Shown here piece after piece: positions 24,101 through 32,512 of a stretch of DNA of 64,000 nucleotides. Both the position numbers and the translations under genes were made by a program. A model generated the notes under the pieces. That model saw only the letters and a list, made by a program, of their open reading frames with translations, was not told the origin of the DNA and searched no databases. The stretch's first letter is position 1; each line of letters starts with the position of its first letter. Source of the stretch: Deinandra increscens subsp. villosa (Eukaryota > Streptophyta > Magnoliopsida > Asterales > Asteraceae); the NCBI GenBank assembly GCA_039602395.1, contig JBCNJP010000007.1:99526772-99590771 (forward strand), in the 5' to 3' direction.

Positions 24101-25904
24101 AAGTTCCCAAATAGTAAATTTATACGAAAAAAGAACTTTAGAACTAATAATGTTATATGGTAGTTGCATGTTTAACAATTTTAAATTGGATAATAGAAAG
24201 CACATAATGAATTGACTATTAGAAAACAAATATCGTAAATCAAACAAATGCAAATGCATCTTAATCAGCGAAAAAAAGGTCTTTTTATCCCAAAGAAAAA
24301 CAAGAAGCGTTTTCTAAGTATAAAGAAAAGAAAATGGAAAAGAACATCTTCATGTTTTACAGTATCAATGTTTTCATAGCAAAATAGATCAGGACTAGCT
24401 CTATTATGTTTAATGAATAAAAGTTAATTACATTATCCAGAATCAAGATCAGTGATATCAGTCACAACAATACGGATACCATATCATGATAAAAACATTG
24501 TTTGAAGATCAAAATTGATACAGAAATCAGAAAAATAATTTTAAACGAAAAATAAGAAACAAAAATCTTTATTTACAACACTAAATTCCTAAATATAAAT
24601 TTATACGAAAAAAGAACTTTAGAACTAATAATATTGCATGGTAGTTGCATGTTTAACAAGTTTAGGTTGGATATTAGATCGCACAAAATGATTTGACTAT
24701 TAGAAAACAAATATTGTAAATCAAACAAATGCAAATGCATCTTAATCAGCAAGAAAAAAGGTCATTTTATCCCAAAGAAAAACAAGAAGCTTTTTCTAAG
24801 TATAAAGAGAAGATGGAAAAGAGATTTAACCTCTTGAACAGAAGAATGAGGTTTTACAGCCGGATTTGGAGAGTCAATGTTCTCATAGCAAAATAGATCA
24901 GCACTAGCTCTATCCTGTTAAAAGAATAAAAGTTAGTTACATTATCAAGAATCGAGATCAAACAAAGCAGTCACAACAATACCATATCATGATAAAAACA
25001 TTGTTTGAAGATCAAAATTGATCCAAAAATCAGAAATATAATTTTAAATGGAGAATAAGAAATAAAAAAAATTACAACAATGAGTTGCAACATTAGATTT
25101 ATACGGAAAAGAAACTTTAAAAGAAATAATATTATATGCTAATTGCATGTTTAACAAGTTTAGATTGGATAATAGAACACACAAAATGATTTGACTATTA
25201 GAAAACAAATATTGTAAATCAAACAAATGCAAATGCATTTTAATCAGCAAAAAAAATGTCATTTTATCCCAAAGAAAAACAAGAAGCTTCTAAGTATAAA
25301 GAAAACAAAATGGATAAGAGAATTGACCTCTTGAGTAGGAGAGTGATGTTTTACAGCCGGATTTGGAGTATCAATGTTTTCATAGCAAAATAGATCAGGA
25401 CTAGCACTATTCTGTTAAAAGAATAAAAGTTAATTACATTATCCAGAATAGAGATCAGTAAAATCAGTCACAACAATACCATATCATGATAAAAAAAAAC
25501 ATTGTTTGAAGATCAAAATTGATTCAGAAATCGGAAAAATAACTTCAAACGGAGAATAAGAAATAAAAAAAATAATTTACAATAAAAAGTTCCTAAATAG
25601 TAAATTTATACGAAAAAAGAACTTTAGAACTAATAATATTATATGGTAGTTGCATGTTTAACAATTTTAAATTGGATAATAGAAAACACATAATGATTTG
25701 ACTATTAGAGAACATATTCGGTAAATCAGCAAACAAAAAGTCAATTTTTATTCTTTTTCCAAAAAGGTCAAAAAGTTTTCTCGAAGTATAAAGAAAAGAA
25801 GATGGAAAAAGAGACTTGACCTGTTGAACAGGAGAGTTATGTTTTACCACTGAATTTGGAGTTTCCATGTCTTCAGAGCAATATAGATCAGGACTAGCCA
25901 TTGT
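15200..25904 (-). CDS. Divergent D-type-like cyclin with repeated LxCxE exons
   Basis: Minus-strand model. Amplified 5' exons: 25821-25904 (ATG at 25901), 25328-25411, 24831-24914, 23840-23923, 23348-23431, 22841-22924 and 22687-22770. Core exons: 22171-22392, 15523-15880, 15322-15431 and 15200-15244 (stop). All joints are GT-AG and in frame; using every exon gives about 439 aa. The core has a cyclin box: SRARFCALEILLKV, then FEPETLITSVNLFDLFLSR, ALTCFIVASKIIE, and YERELVKDLHWDFQIPTVF. Layout and the N-terminal DLFCxE motif resemble D-type cyclins, which activate CDKs and bind retinoblastoma-related protein through one LxCxE. Here each of the seven 28-residue exons encodes LFCYE, LFCSE or LYCSE. 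The C-terminal cyclin fold is short (ends NHCAGMILGQR). The 6.3-kb intron between 15881 and 22170 contains a copia element. Class assignment is inferred; it could be a fast-evolving or declining paralogue. Confidence 0.78.
15939..16073 (-). repeat. Left LTR of the copia element
   Basis: 135 bp from TGAAGGAATTC to TAGTCTATCA. It matches the right copy apart from scattered substitutions and the hAT insertion there. LTRs this short are unusual for plant copia elements but known. Confidence 0.85.
16252..17343 (-). pseudogene. Copia reverse transcriptase / RNase H, open remnant
   Basis: A 363-codon open stretch. It has copia RT motifs (QLDVFNAFLHG, CLLKRSLYGLKQAPRAWY, and the catalytic LLIYVDDII near 17015-17040) and RNase H motifs (LLAYTDADWT, SLSSAEAEYHGM). 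The 5' part of RT upstream of 17343 is cut off by stops, and the usual C-terminal end after NHQRTKL is missing. Not expected to make a working polyprotein. Confidence 0.9.
18780..19182 (-). pseudogene. Copia integrase N-terminal remnant
   Basis: Two overlapping broken frames carry the region before integrase (NISIEFDPFGFCVKDL) and the HHCC-type start (SHQIWHQRL). Stops and shifts separate them, and the downstream core (17345-18780) is read only in short interrupted pieces. Confidence 0.7.
19136..19987. mobile_element. hAT-type element inside the copia element
   Basis: Perfect 8-bp target duplication gttgtaag (19128-19135, 19988-19995) and inverted ends TAGGGCTGGTAA / TAGGGCTGGCAA. The body is rich in 'cgtgtcgtgttcgtgt' and 'taacaggtc' motifs. 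No transposase. It splits the copia Gag/protease region from integrase. A foreign segment, including organellar rRNA, occupies about 19200-19598. Confidence 0.85.
19340..19598 (+). pseudogene. Organellar large-subunit rRNA fragment
   Basis: The stretch from about 19500 to 19598 contains CCTAAGGGTTCCTCCGCAAG, then GGAGGGTGAGTCAGGGCCTA and AAGATCAGGCC. This aligns to the bacterial-type 23S rRNA segment 'AAGGGTTCCT...GGGTGAGTC...CCTAAGG.GAGGCC'. It is therefore plastid or mitochondrial LSU rRNA (I lean plastid), not nuclear 25S. It ends abruptly at AGGCC against hAT sequence. Upstream (19360-19480) probably belongs to the same insert, but I cannot place it securely. An antisense reading frame here is incidental. 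Confidence 0.7.
19996..20360 (-). pseudogene. Copia protease region remnant
   Basis: Encodes NYWYLDLGATNHMT followed by ITIGNGMTIPVTGQG, the copia protease block. The catalytic D-S/T-G has become D-L-G, so the protease is probably dead. The frame runs into the hAT insertion on its 3' side. Confidence 0.8.
20159..21216 (-). pseudogene. Copia Gag, frameshifted
   Basis: Gag starts at ATG 21216 (MASKIHPATAVTNIRNHIPI, then YGQWAELFKITCRAYDV). It needs a frame change near 21005 to continue as AEWNSLDAVVLTWIYGTIS and then the 20159-20878 frame (QLNQKLCNTRLDQFPNVTAY, LILGLNEQYEGIV). These are copia Gag (UBN2-like) motifs. The shift inactivates it. Confidence 0.8.
21376..22069 (-). repeat. Right LTR of the copia element, split by a hAT element
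   Basis: 136 bp of LTR plus a 558-bp insertion. It starts TGAAGGAATTC and ends TAGTCTATTA. This is the 5' LTR; next to it (21364-21375) the minus strand reads GGTATCAAATCC, a degenerate initiator-Met primer-binding site. Confidence 0.85.
21456..22005. mobile_element. hAT-type MITE inside the copia LTR
   Basis: 550 bp with ends TAAGGGTGTTCA / TAGGGGTGTTCA and an 8-bp duplication cagataac / caaataac (21448-21455, 22006-22013). The internal sequence is built from 'aacccg', 'ggttcggg' and 'ccggaccaaccc' runs, a familiar high-copy plant pattern. No coding capacity. Confidence 0.88.
22687..25904 (-). repeat. Tandem array of 84-nt LxCxE exons with their introns
   Basis: Units of about 0.49-0.51 kb (one short spacing of 154 bp) repeat both the exon and its flanking intron. 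In gene order the exons encode TMASPDLYCSED, NSASPDLFCYEN, DRASADLFCYEN, [decayed copy], TMASPDLFCSED, NRASPDLFCYEN, DRASADLFCYEN and KRARTDLFCSEN. The first three match the next intact three in order (offset about 1.98 kb; the DRASADLF copies encode identical 28-residue peptides), so a three-exon block was duplicated. Every intact copy has an acceptor ending in ACAG, is exactly 84 nt, and has a GT donor. The core exon at 22171-22392 begins with a related peptide (FPTFLDLFLADD) that has lost the Cys. Confidence 0.9.
24346..24405 (-). pseudogene. Decayed copy of the LxCxE exon
   Basis: Encodes NRASPDLFCYENIDT, then loses part of the unit. The acceptor has changed from CAG to CAT, the downstream donor context is gone, and the segment is internally deleted. 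It would be skipped by splicing. It is the only clearly broken member of the array, which suggests the others are maintained. Confidence 0.75.
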
Positions 25905-25959
25905 CTGTTAGAACAATAATAGTTAATTACATTATCTAGAATCAAGATCAAACAAAGCA

Positions 25960-26930
25960 CAGTCACAACAACACCATATCAAGATAAAAACAATCTTTGA
26001 AGAATTGAAGATCAAATATGAAATATGATTCACAAATCAGAAAAGAAATTTTAAACAGAAATAAGAAATAAAAATGAAAATTTAAAATAATAAAACCCAA
26101 CATACAATGATACAAATTTATATGGAAAAAAACATAAACAAACAGAAGCAAACAGAAGCTCATTTTTTCCAAAGTCCTTAATTAAAAATAAACGCATCTT
26201 AATAAGCAAATTTATACTTAGAAAAGTAATAAAATAAGCCAAACAAACATAAACGCATCTTAATAAGCAAACAGAAGCTCATTTTTTCCAAAGTCCTTAA
26301 TTAAAAAGAATAACTCATTATAGCATTTACATCAAAACTCTCTTAACTAAAAAGTATAGATCACTACTGTAATAAAAAAAAAAATTCTAATCATATTTAA
26401 CCAGCTAACCTCAATTCCTTTGTCATTTGCAGCTTAAAAGCTGAAATCACTGGGCAAGAAAACAAGCCAAACTTGAAACAGTCTGGGTGTGACTTTGAAC
26501 TAATTTATAAGGAAAAAACCACACACTATGCCCTCTGCACCCCCTACTCTAGTTAAACCACCAAATCTTGCCTCCTGTCTTTGTCGTTCGATAAAATAAA
26601 CTGATTCAAGGCTCTGTTGGAATTAGTTTATGTTGACACTTTGTTTGACTTATTAAGAAACCGTCAATAATGTTGCTTCAGTTATGACCTGATGGACCAG
26701 ATGCAAATAAACAGACCTGTTTTGAGCGGGATCCAACAAAAAACAACAGAACTTTTAGATATAAATGAAAACCACCGAATCTTGCCTCCTCCCTTGGTCA
26801 TTGGATAAATCAAACGGATTCAAGGGTATGATGGAATTAGTATATGTTGACACTTTGTGAGACATAATAAGTTTTCTTTAATCTTGGTCATTGGATAAAT
26901 CAAACTGATACAAGTGAATATTTCTATTTC
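25960..26930. repeat. Cyclin intron 1: small tandem duplications
   Basis: Between the first LxCxE exon and the longer array at 26930. Two short duplications are visible: one of about 115 bp ('aaacgcatcttaataagcaa' and 'ttttttccaaagtccttaat', near 26160-26310), and one of about 220 bp ('aaccaccaaatcttgcctcc' and 'tatgttgacactttg', near 26555-26870). No exon recognised. Confidence 0.6.
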
Positions 26931-28090
26931 TGGAACTACCTATGGTTCAAATAACCGAGGCCAAGGGAACAAAACCTAAAAGGAATCCAAGTAATTCGAA
27001 ACCAAGAATCATGCAACTAAAAAACTACAATGATTGCATAAAATCTAAAATTAAAAATACCTTGAGTTTATTTAAGTTACTGTTGAATCTCCATTTCTAT
27101 ATCAAATCTAATAACCATACCATGGTCACCAATCTACTGCTGTTAAGGAGCTAGTCCACTATAAGTGAATATTTATATTTCTGTACACTGTTCTAACCTA
27201 CCTATGGTTCAAAATCAAATTACTGAGGCCAATGGAACAAAACCTAAAAGGAAACCAAGTAACTCGAAACCAAGAATCACGCAACCAAAAAACTATAACG
27301 ATTATATAAAAATCACAAATATAAAAATACCTTGAGTTTTTAAGTTATTGTTGAATCTCCATAACTATATCAAATCTAATAACCATACAATGGTCATATG
27401 CAAACTCTAATCTCCTACTGTTAAGGATCTAGTCCTCTATAAGTGAATATTTCTATTTCTGTACACTGTTTTAACCTAACTATGGTTCAATTTACTAAGG
27501 CCAAGGGAACAAAACCTAAAAAGGAAACCATGTAATTCGAAACCAGGAACCATGCAACCAAAAACTATAACGATTATATAAAAATCACAAATATAAAAAT
27601 ACCTTGAGTTTTTAAGTTACTGTTGAATCTCCATAACCATATCAAATCTAATAACCATACAATGGTCACTAATCTACTGCTGTTAAGGATCTAGTCCACT
27701 ACAAGTGAATATTTCTATTTCTGTACACTGTTTTAACCTAACTATGGTTCAAATTACCGAGGCCAGGGGAACAAAACCTAAAAAGGAAACCAAATAATTC
27801 GGAACCAATAATCATGCAACCAAAAAACTATAACGAATTGTATAAAAATCACAAAATATAAAAATACCATGAGTTTTTAAGTTACTGTTGAATCTCCATT
27901 ACTATATCAAATCTAATAACCACACAATGGTCAATATGCAAACTCTAATCTACGGCTGTTAAGGATCTAGCCATTATAAGTGAATATTTCTATTTCTGTA
28001 CACTGTTTTAAGTTTTAACCTAACTCTGGTTCAGATTACCGAGGCCAAGGGAACAAAACCTAAAAAGGAAACCAAATAATTCAAATCGAA
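26930..28090. repeat. Tandem repeat of about 270 bp in cyclin intron 1
   Basis: About five units starting at 'tatggttcaa...ccgaggccaaggg' near 26941, 27204, 27483, 27743 and 28026. The first four units contain, on the minus strand, a CTCAAGGTATTTTT-like sequence resembling the 3' end and donor of the apparent first exon (CTCAAGGTATGTTT at 28155-28142). In the unit near 27866 the donor has changed (CTCATGGTATTT). So the region looks like repeated copies of the exon 1/intron 1 junction. Confidence 0.75.
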
Positions 28091-28148
28091 GAATCATGCA
28101 ACCAGAGAACTATAACGATTGTGTAAAAACCGCAAAATATAAACATAC

Positions 28149-28340
28149 CTTGAGCTTTTCTGATGCTTGAAACGGAGAATTGCAAATCTGCGGAAGAAAC
28201 AAGCGTGTAAAAGCAGAGGCTTAGCGAAGGCGACGTTGAAATCGCTGCACAGCAGAGTCCTGAAACTCCCCTGAAGTAACAATCTGACTTCCTCTAGTCG
28301 CACGATTTTTGTACGGAGAAACCCTAAGCCCTAATAAAAA
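28149..28340 (-). other. Probable 5' UTR exon of the cyclin gene
   Basis: Minus-strand sequence with moderate G+C, ending ...AGCTCAAG at 28149 before GTATGTTT, a good donor. It contains no ATG, so coding would begin in the next exon, at the ATG in 25821-25904. The 5' limit is a guess, near an AGGGCTTAGGGTTTC element (28318-28332) typical of plant leader regions. Confidence 0.55.
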
Positions 28341-28450
28341 AAAACGAATGTATGTGTTCTTGTAATTTCAGTTCAGGAGCTTTGAATCAAAAGGGACGGA
28401 GCAAACTGCTTAATTCGATTATGTGAGGAAGAATTTAAAAGGGGGAAAAA

Positions 28451-28459
28451 CGCGGGAAG
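28451..28459 (-). promoter_or_regulatory. Possible E2F site upstream of the cyclin
   Basis: Minus strand reads CTTCCCGCG, close to the E2F consensus TTTCCCGC, about 110 bp upstream of the presumed 5' exon. E2F sites are common in S-phase genes. One site of this length can occur by chance. Confidence 0.4.
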
Positions 28460-28463
28460 CGTG

Positions 28464-28903
28464 TTATTACTTATTAAGCCGAGGACCCTGAATCCGAACC
28501 GGTTCTAGTATTCCAGAAGTAAAACCGGTTCCGAACCTATTCCCGTAGATTTGAGTTTTTCGTGTAGAAACCGGTTTTGAGCATCCGTTGCCCAAACCAG
28601 TTTGGTTCCTAAAAAAACCGGTTTCTCCGGATTTTCCAACAAACCAAAATTTCTCTTAACCGGAGTACTTAAGGAGAGGCTTTGACATCGTTTGACCATC
28701 TTCATTTTTTAGCAAGGAGTATTAAATTCGGAAGATAAAGATGAGAATCTTGAAGGTTTGTAGTTGTGGTGTGCCTGTGTTTACGAATGTAAAATGCAGA
28801 GTGACATATAGAGGAAGCAGAAGAAGGTAGATGAAGTGTGTAGTGATGTGATTAGTGAATGAACGGACTTAAATATGGGTTGTTCTTCTAAAACCCACTT
28901 CAC
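28464..28903. other. Upstream region with CCGGTTT motifs
   Basis: Between the cyclin promoter and the GAGC-rich element. 28497-28625 contains several aaaCCGGTTt/GGTTCCgaacc motifs in both orientations, like the inside of a MITE, but I could not define its ends. No gene recognised. Confidence 0.4.
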
Positions 28904-29557
28904 TATGGTTGTTTAAAAAACTCACGGTTCGTGGCTCGTTCGAAAAAAGCTCAAAATTAGCTCCTTCGAAATCAGCTCAATTATAAATGAGCCGAGCCGG
29001 CTCGGTTTCTAAACGAGTTGAGCCCGAGCCAAGATCAGCTCGGCTCATGGTTCGCTCGTTAGTTAGCTCGTTGGCCAGCTCGCTTGGCTCGTTTAAGTTT
29101 AAGCTCAAATTTTATTATATATACATATATATAACCAAAAAAATTACTATGTTTATTATTTATAATAGAATTTTCAAGTAAATTACTAAGTTTCCTATAG
29201 TATTTCACTTAAAAAATATTAAATTAGAATAAGATATAAAACTGATATGATATTTTTTAGTAAAAAATATTTGTTTTTATTGAAAAAAAAATAAACAAAC
29301 ATCGAATTTTAAAAATTTCATTACGAGTATGTCAAAAATTATGTTTTAATCACGTTATATATCAATATGTGTAAATAATATAAATCTTAAAAAATAAACT
29401 AGCTGGCTCGGCTCGGTTTGATTTTTAACGAGCCAAGCTCGAGCTCGATATTTTAGCTCCTTAAAATAAACGAGCTGGCTCGGCTCAGCTCAGTTTCTAA
29501 ACGAGCCGAGTCCGAGCTCACTCTAGCTCGGCTCGACTCGGCTTGTTTACAACCCTA
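28904..29557. mobile_element. GAGCCGAGC-rich inverted-repeat element
   Basis: Both ends are dense in GAGC(T/C)CGGCTCG and AAACGAGC(C/T)GAGC motifs around an A+T-rich core (29105-29400). The ends mirror each other: right-end inverted TTAGGGTTGTAAACAAGCC against left CTATGGTTGTTTAAAAAAC. This resembles a common hAT-type MITE pattern of plants. No target duplication was found. Confidence 0.5.
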
Positions 29558-31697
29558 ATTGGGAGCCGGTCGTGAGCAATAATCAAATCGAAGCAATGAC
29601 AAACTTCTTAAGGTGTAAAAGTGGTACTTTCCCGTTTAAATATTTTGGTATCACGATCTGTGGGAATATGAATCTTGAAAAAAAAAATTGCTAAATGGCC
29701 ATCCTTTCTACTTGGACTTGGAGATACAAAATTGAACCGTTACGATTTATTTAAAAACTCGTCTTGTCCAAAACGACTGGTTTTATATAAACCTGAACCT
29801 GATAACCCAATTGGTCCCGATTCAGCCCAATGATCTAAAACGCAATAACCCGAGCCCGGTTCCCGGCTCAACGACCCAACCCGACACCCCAACGACCCGG
29901 CCCACGGTTATGCGGCCCATCCTGGACAACACCGCCCCATCCGCCCTCCTCTCTCGGTTTGGGCCTAGCCAGCGGCCTAAATTGTCGACCCACTTCCTCT
30001 TATCTATCTATTTATAAATTTCGGCCCACATAACAATTAAAGCCCATCACTTTTTAGAATCCACCATCTTTCATATAAAACATCCTACACCATCTAACTA
30101 ATTATATGTTACTTGTTAAAATAAAATGCAAGATTTCTACTACTTAGAATTAAATCAAGAAAACAAGCTAGATCCCATCGTATTAAGCACACACCTAAAA
30201 GGGCCTAAATATGCTAATCACAACTTGCTAGTTGGCATTGTGGTTGCAAGATTTTAAACCTATAGATAAAAGCTCTTACCATCTTATAAAGATCAACCAC
30301 AATCTTCCATTCACCATTTAAAACCCAAGCACTCTTGCACCCCAAAACACACATTCCTCTTCTCATTCTTCCTCCCAAAATTTCGGCCACCACCATCCAC
30401 CTAAAAACCACTCCACCATCAATCTTATACTCTCATTCCTTTAAAGACTGACGGTGTTTAGAAGAAAAAGCAAGTACAACCAAGTAACATTTTGTTACTA
30501 AAGAGCTTCTAGTAAGCCTTTCTTGTTAGATCTTCATCTTACTTTTTCTATAAACACCTTAATGATAGCACCATTCAAGTCTTGATGATATATGTTCTGT
30601 TTCTAAACTTTTAGTTAATAAAAATGATGAAACTAAATTAATGACCTTTTATAAACTTCCATCTTGATCCTACACATATTGGTGATGCTTACAAGCTTAA
30701 AATGTCACAAGGTGGGTTTTGTGTTACAAAAAAACAAATGATGAGCAAACCCTGCATACTTGGAAGTACTGAGGTATAAAATTGGATCTATCATATTTTG
30801 TTGTATTTTTGTTGATTAAACACTCATAGATCTTGTGTTAAAACAAGAAACCAAGTGATGACTGATGAGCAAACTTTGCATACTTGGAGTAATGTGTGTG
30901 TATATTTCGTTGATTTAATATTTCTAATCTTGTGTTAAAACAAAAAGAAGAACAAGAAACCCTAAGGCTAAAAGCCTTTATGAGTTCACCTGATGAACTA
31001 AAATTCTTGTATCTTGGTTTTAATCATGACCAACTTTGGGTCATAAGTATTACTTACATGTTATCATGTTTAATTTTGGTCTTGAATATATTAAATTACT
31101 AATAGATAAAGGAAAGACAAGAATATCCCTAAAGGCAAAAACCTAAGGGCTCACTTTGATAAGTAAAATTCTTGCATTCGAATAATATAAGTCGTATTAG
31201 ACTTGTAGAATAAAGTCCTAACATCTAACATATTAGTTGATAAAATAAATAAAAGACATGGAAAGTTATAATTGTTAAACTTGTCTAAAACTCATAAAAA
31301 TGAGTTCATAGTAACTTATCTACAACTTGGATATATGACATATTCTAAGACCATTAAATCTTGAGTAAATTAATTCTAAACAAAGTTTGGTAAAAGCCTT
31401 AAATTTGGGTTTAAAAAGCTAGATATTAAAGTGATAATTATATAAGTTTATATCTAACAAATGGAGCGTAGTGTCATAACAATGCAATAATTTTATATAC
31501 TGACGTTATCTCCGTGACAACGTGCGGGTTGCGAAATCTTGTTGGTAGTAAAAAAAATTAGTCTGAATTCTCTACATATAATAATTAATTAACTAAGCAG
31601 ATTTTATAAAACTGATTATAATTATTCTCAAGTTTTCAGTAAGTTTGTACCATAATCCGTCACAACACACGGACGAAACAACCTTTGTTGTTTATAT
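29558..31697. other. Intergenic region
   Basis: 2.1 kb between the GAGC-rich element and the CLASP upstream elements. 29790-29990 is C-rich with 'acccgacacccc' and 'cggccca' runs. The rest is A+T-rich with repeated 'aaacaagaaacc' phrases (30840-30960). I see no gene with exons I can join. Confidence 0.4.
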
Positions 31698-31700
31698 TTA

Positions 31701-32240
31701 GGTTATTTACAATACCCTTCTATTACCTATCACCTATCACTTTACCTCTAACTCCTTTCACCTTTCACTCATTTCACTTCTAATACCACCTTTCACCTAT
31801 CACTCATATCACTTTACCTTTATTATTTTTTTATTTAATTAATAAAAAAAAAGTAAGAGGAAGAAACCTCGTTAACAATAGGAAAAAACTCAGTGGACTT
31901 GTCCTAGTGGTTACCCCCTTGGCTCAATTAGAGCTTTGTTACTATGTGACCCAAGTTCTAATCCAAGGGGAGGCAGTTTTACCCCATGTTGTCCCGGGAG
32001 GGGGTTTTTGCCAGGAGAAAGCTTCAGGAGGGGGTGTCTTGGTTCTCACGGATGTCCGAGTAATCGACCTTGGACATAGCCCCGCAAGGGTAGGTTTACA
32101 CGTGAGACCAAAGTCGCCTGATCGATGCCGTTCAAAAAAAAAAAAAGATCACCATGCAATGCCCTCCCCGAGGTCACCGAAGGTTTTTGTGCCACCTCAG
32201 CTACTACACCGAGGTGTCGGGCTAAGTATTGTAAATGACC
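31701..32240. mobile_element. Possible PIF/Harbinger-type MITE carrying a SINE
   Basis: The ends GGTTATTTACAATAC and inverted GGTCATTTACAATAC are flanked by TTA on both sides (31698-31700, 32241-32243), the 3-bp duplication typical of PIF/Harbinger. The interior is asymmetrical because a SINE fills its right half. It lies about 270 bp upstream of the CLASP start codon, in its promoter region. Confidence 0.5.
31889..32146 (+). mobile_element. tRNA-derived SINE
   Basis: Head with A-box-like GTCCTAGTGGTTACC (about 31902-31916) and B-box-like AAGTTCTAATCC (31953-31964), about 40 bp apart as in tRNA genes. It is followed by a unique body and a terminal run of 13 A (32134-32146). This is the layout of a plant SINE. 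A clear target duplication was not found. Confidence 0.65.
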
Positions 32241-32365
32241 TTATAAAATGATTACTTAATTCCGTTAGTAGTTTTTTTTGTTGGATGTAACTTGTAACGT
32301 TATAACGTTCGTTGACAATATGTAAAAATATTTCATAATTTTGAAAAAGAAAAGAAAACTCACCA

Positions 32366-32395
32366 GGAGTCTCTTTTTCTCTCTCTCTCTCTCTC
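32366..32395 (+). promoter_or_regulatory. Pyrimidine (CT) tract in the CLASP leader
   Basis: TTTTTCTCTCTCTCTC run about 120-145 bp before the CLASP ATG. CT tracts of this kind are frequent in plant core promoters and 5' leaders. Confidence 0.5.
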
Positions 32396-32512
32396 CGCTG
32401 TCTCCGTCACTTTCCAACCACTAGCACCACCGTCTCCGGCCACACACACACTCCTTTCATCCACCTAACGCCGTCGCCGTGGATCTGATCAGATACTCAG
32501 ATCCGTGGCGCA

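Noticed and set aside
22687..25904. CRISPR-like or satellite interpretation of the repeats of about 0.5 kb
   Set aside because: Units contain conserved spliceable exons in frame with a cyclin box, and this is plant nuclear DNA; exon duplication explains the pattern.
28094..28303. Minus-strand frame across the cyclin 5' exon
   Set aside because: It starts with GTG, has no ATG, and crosses the splice donor at 28149; it is better explained as leader sequence.
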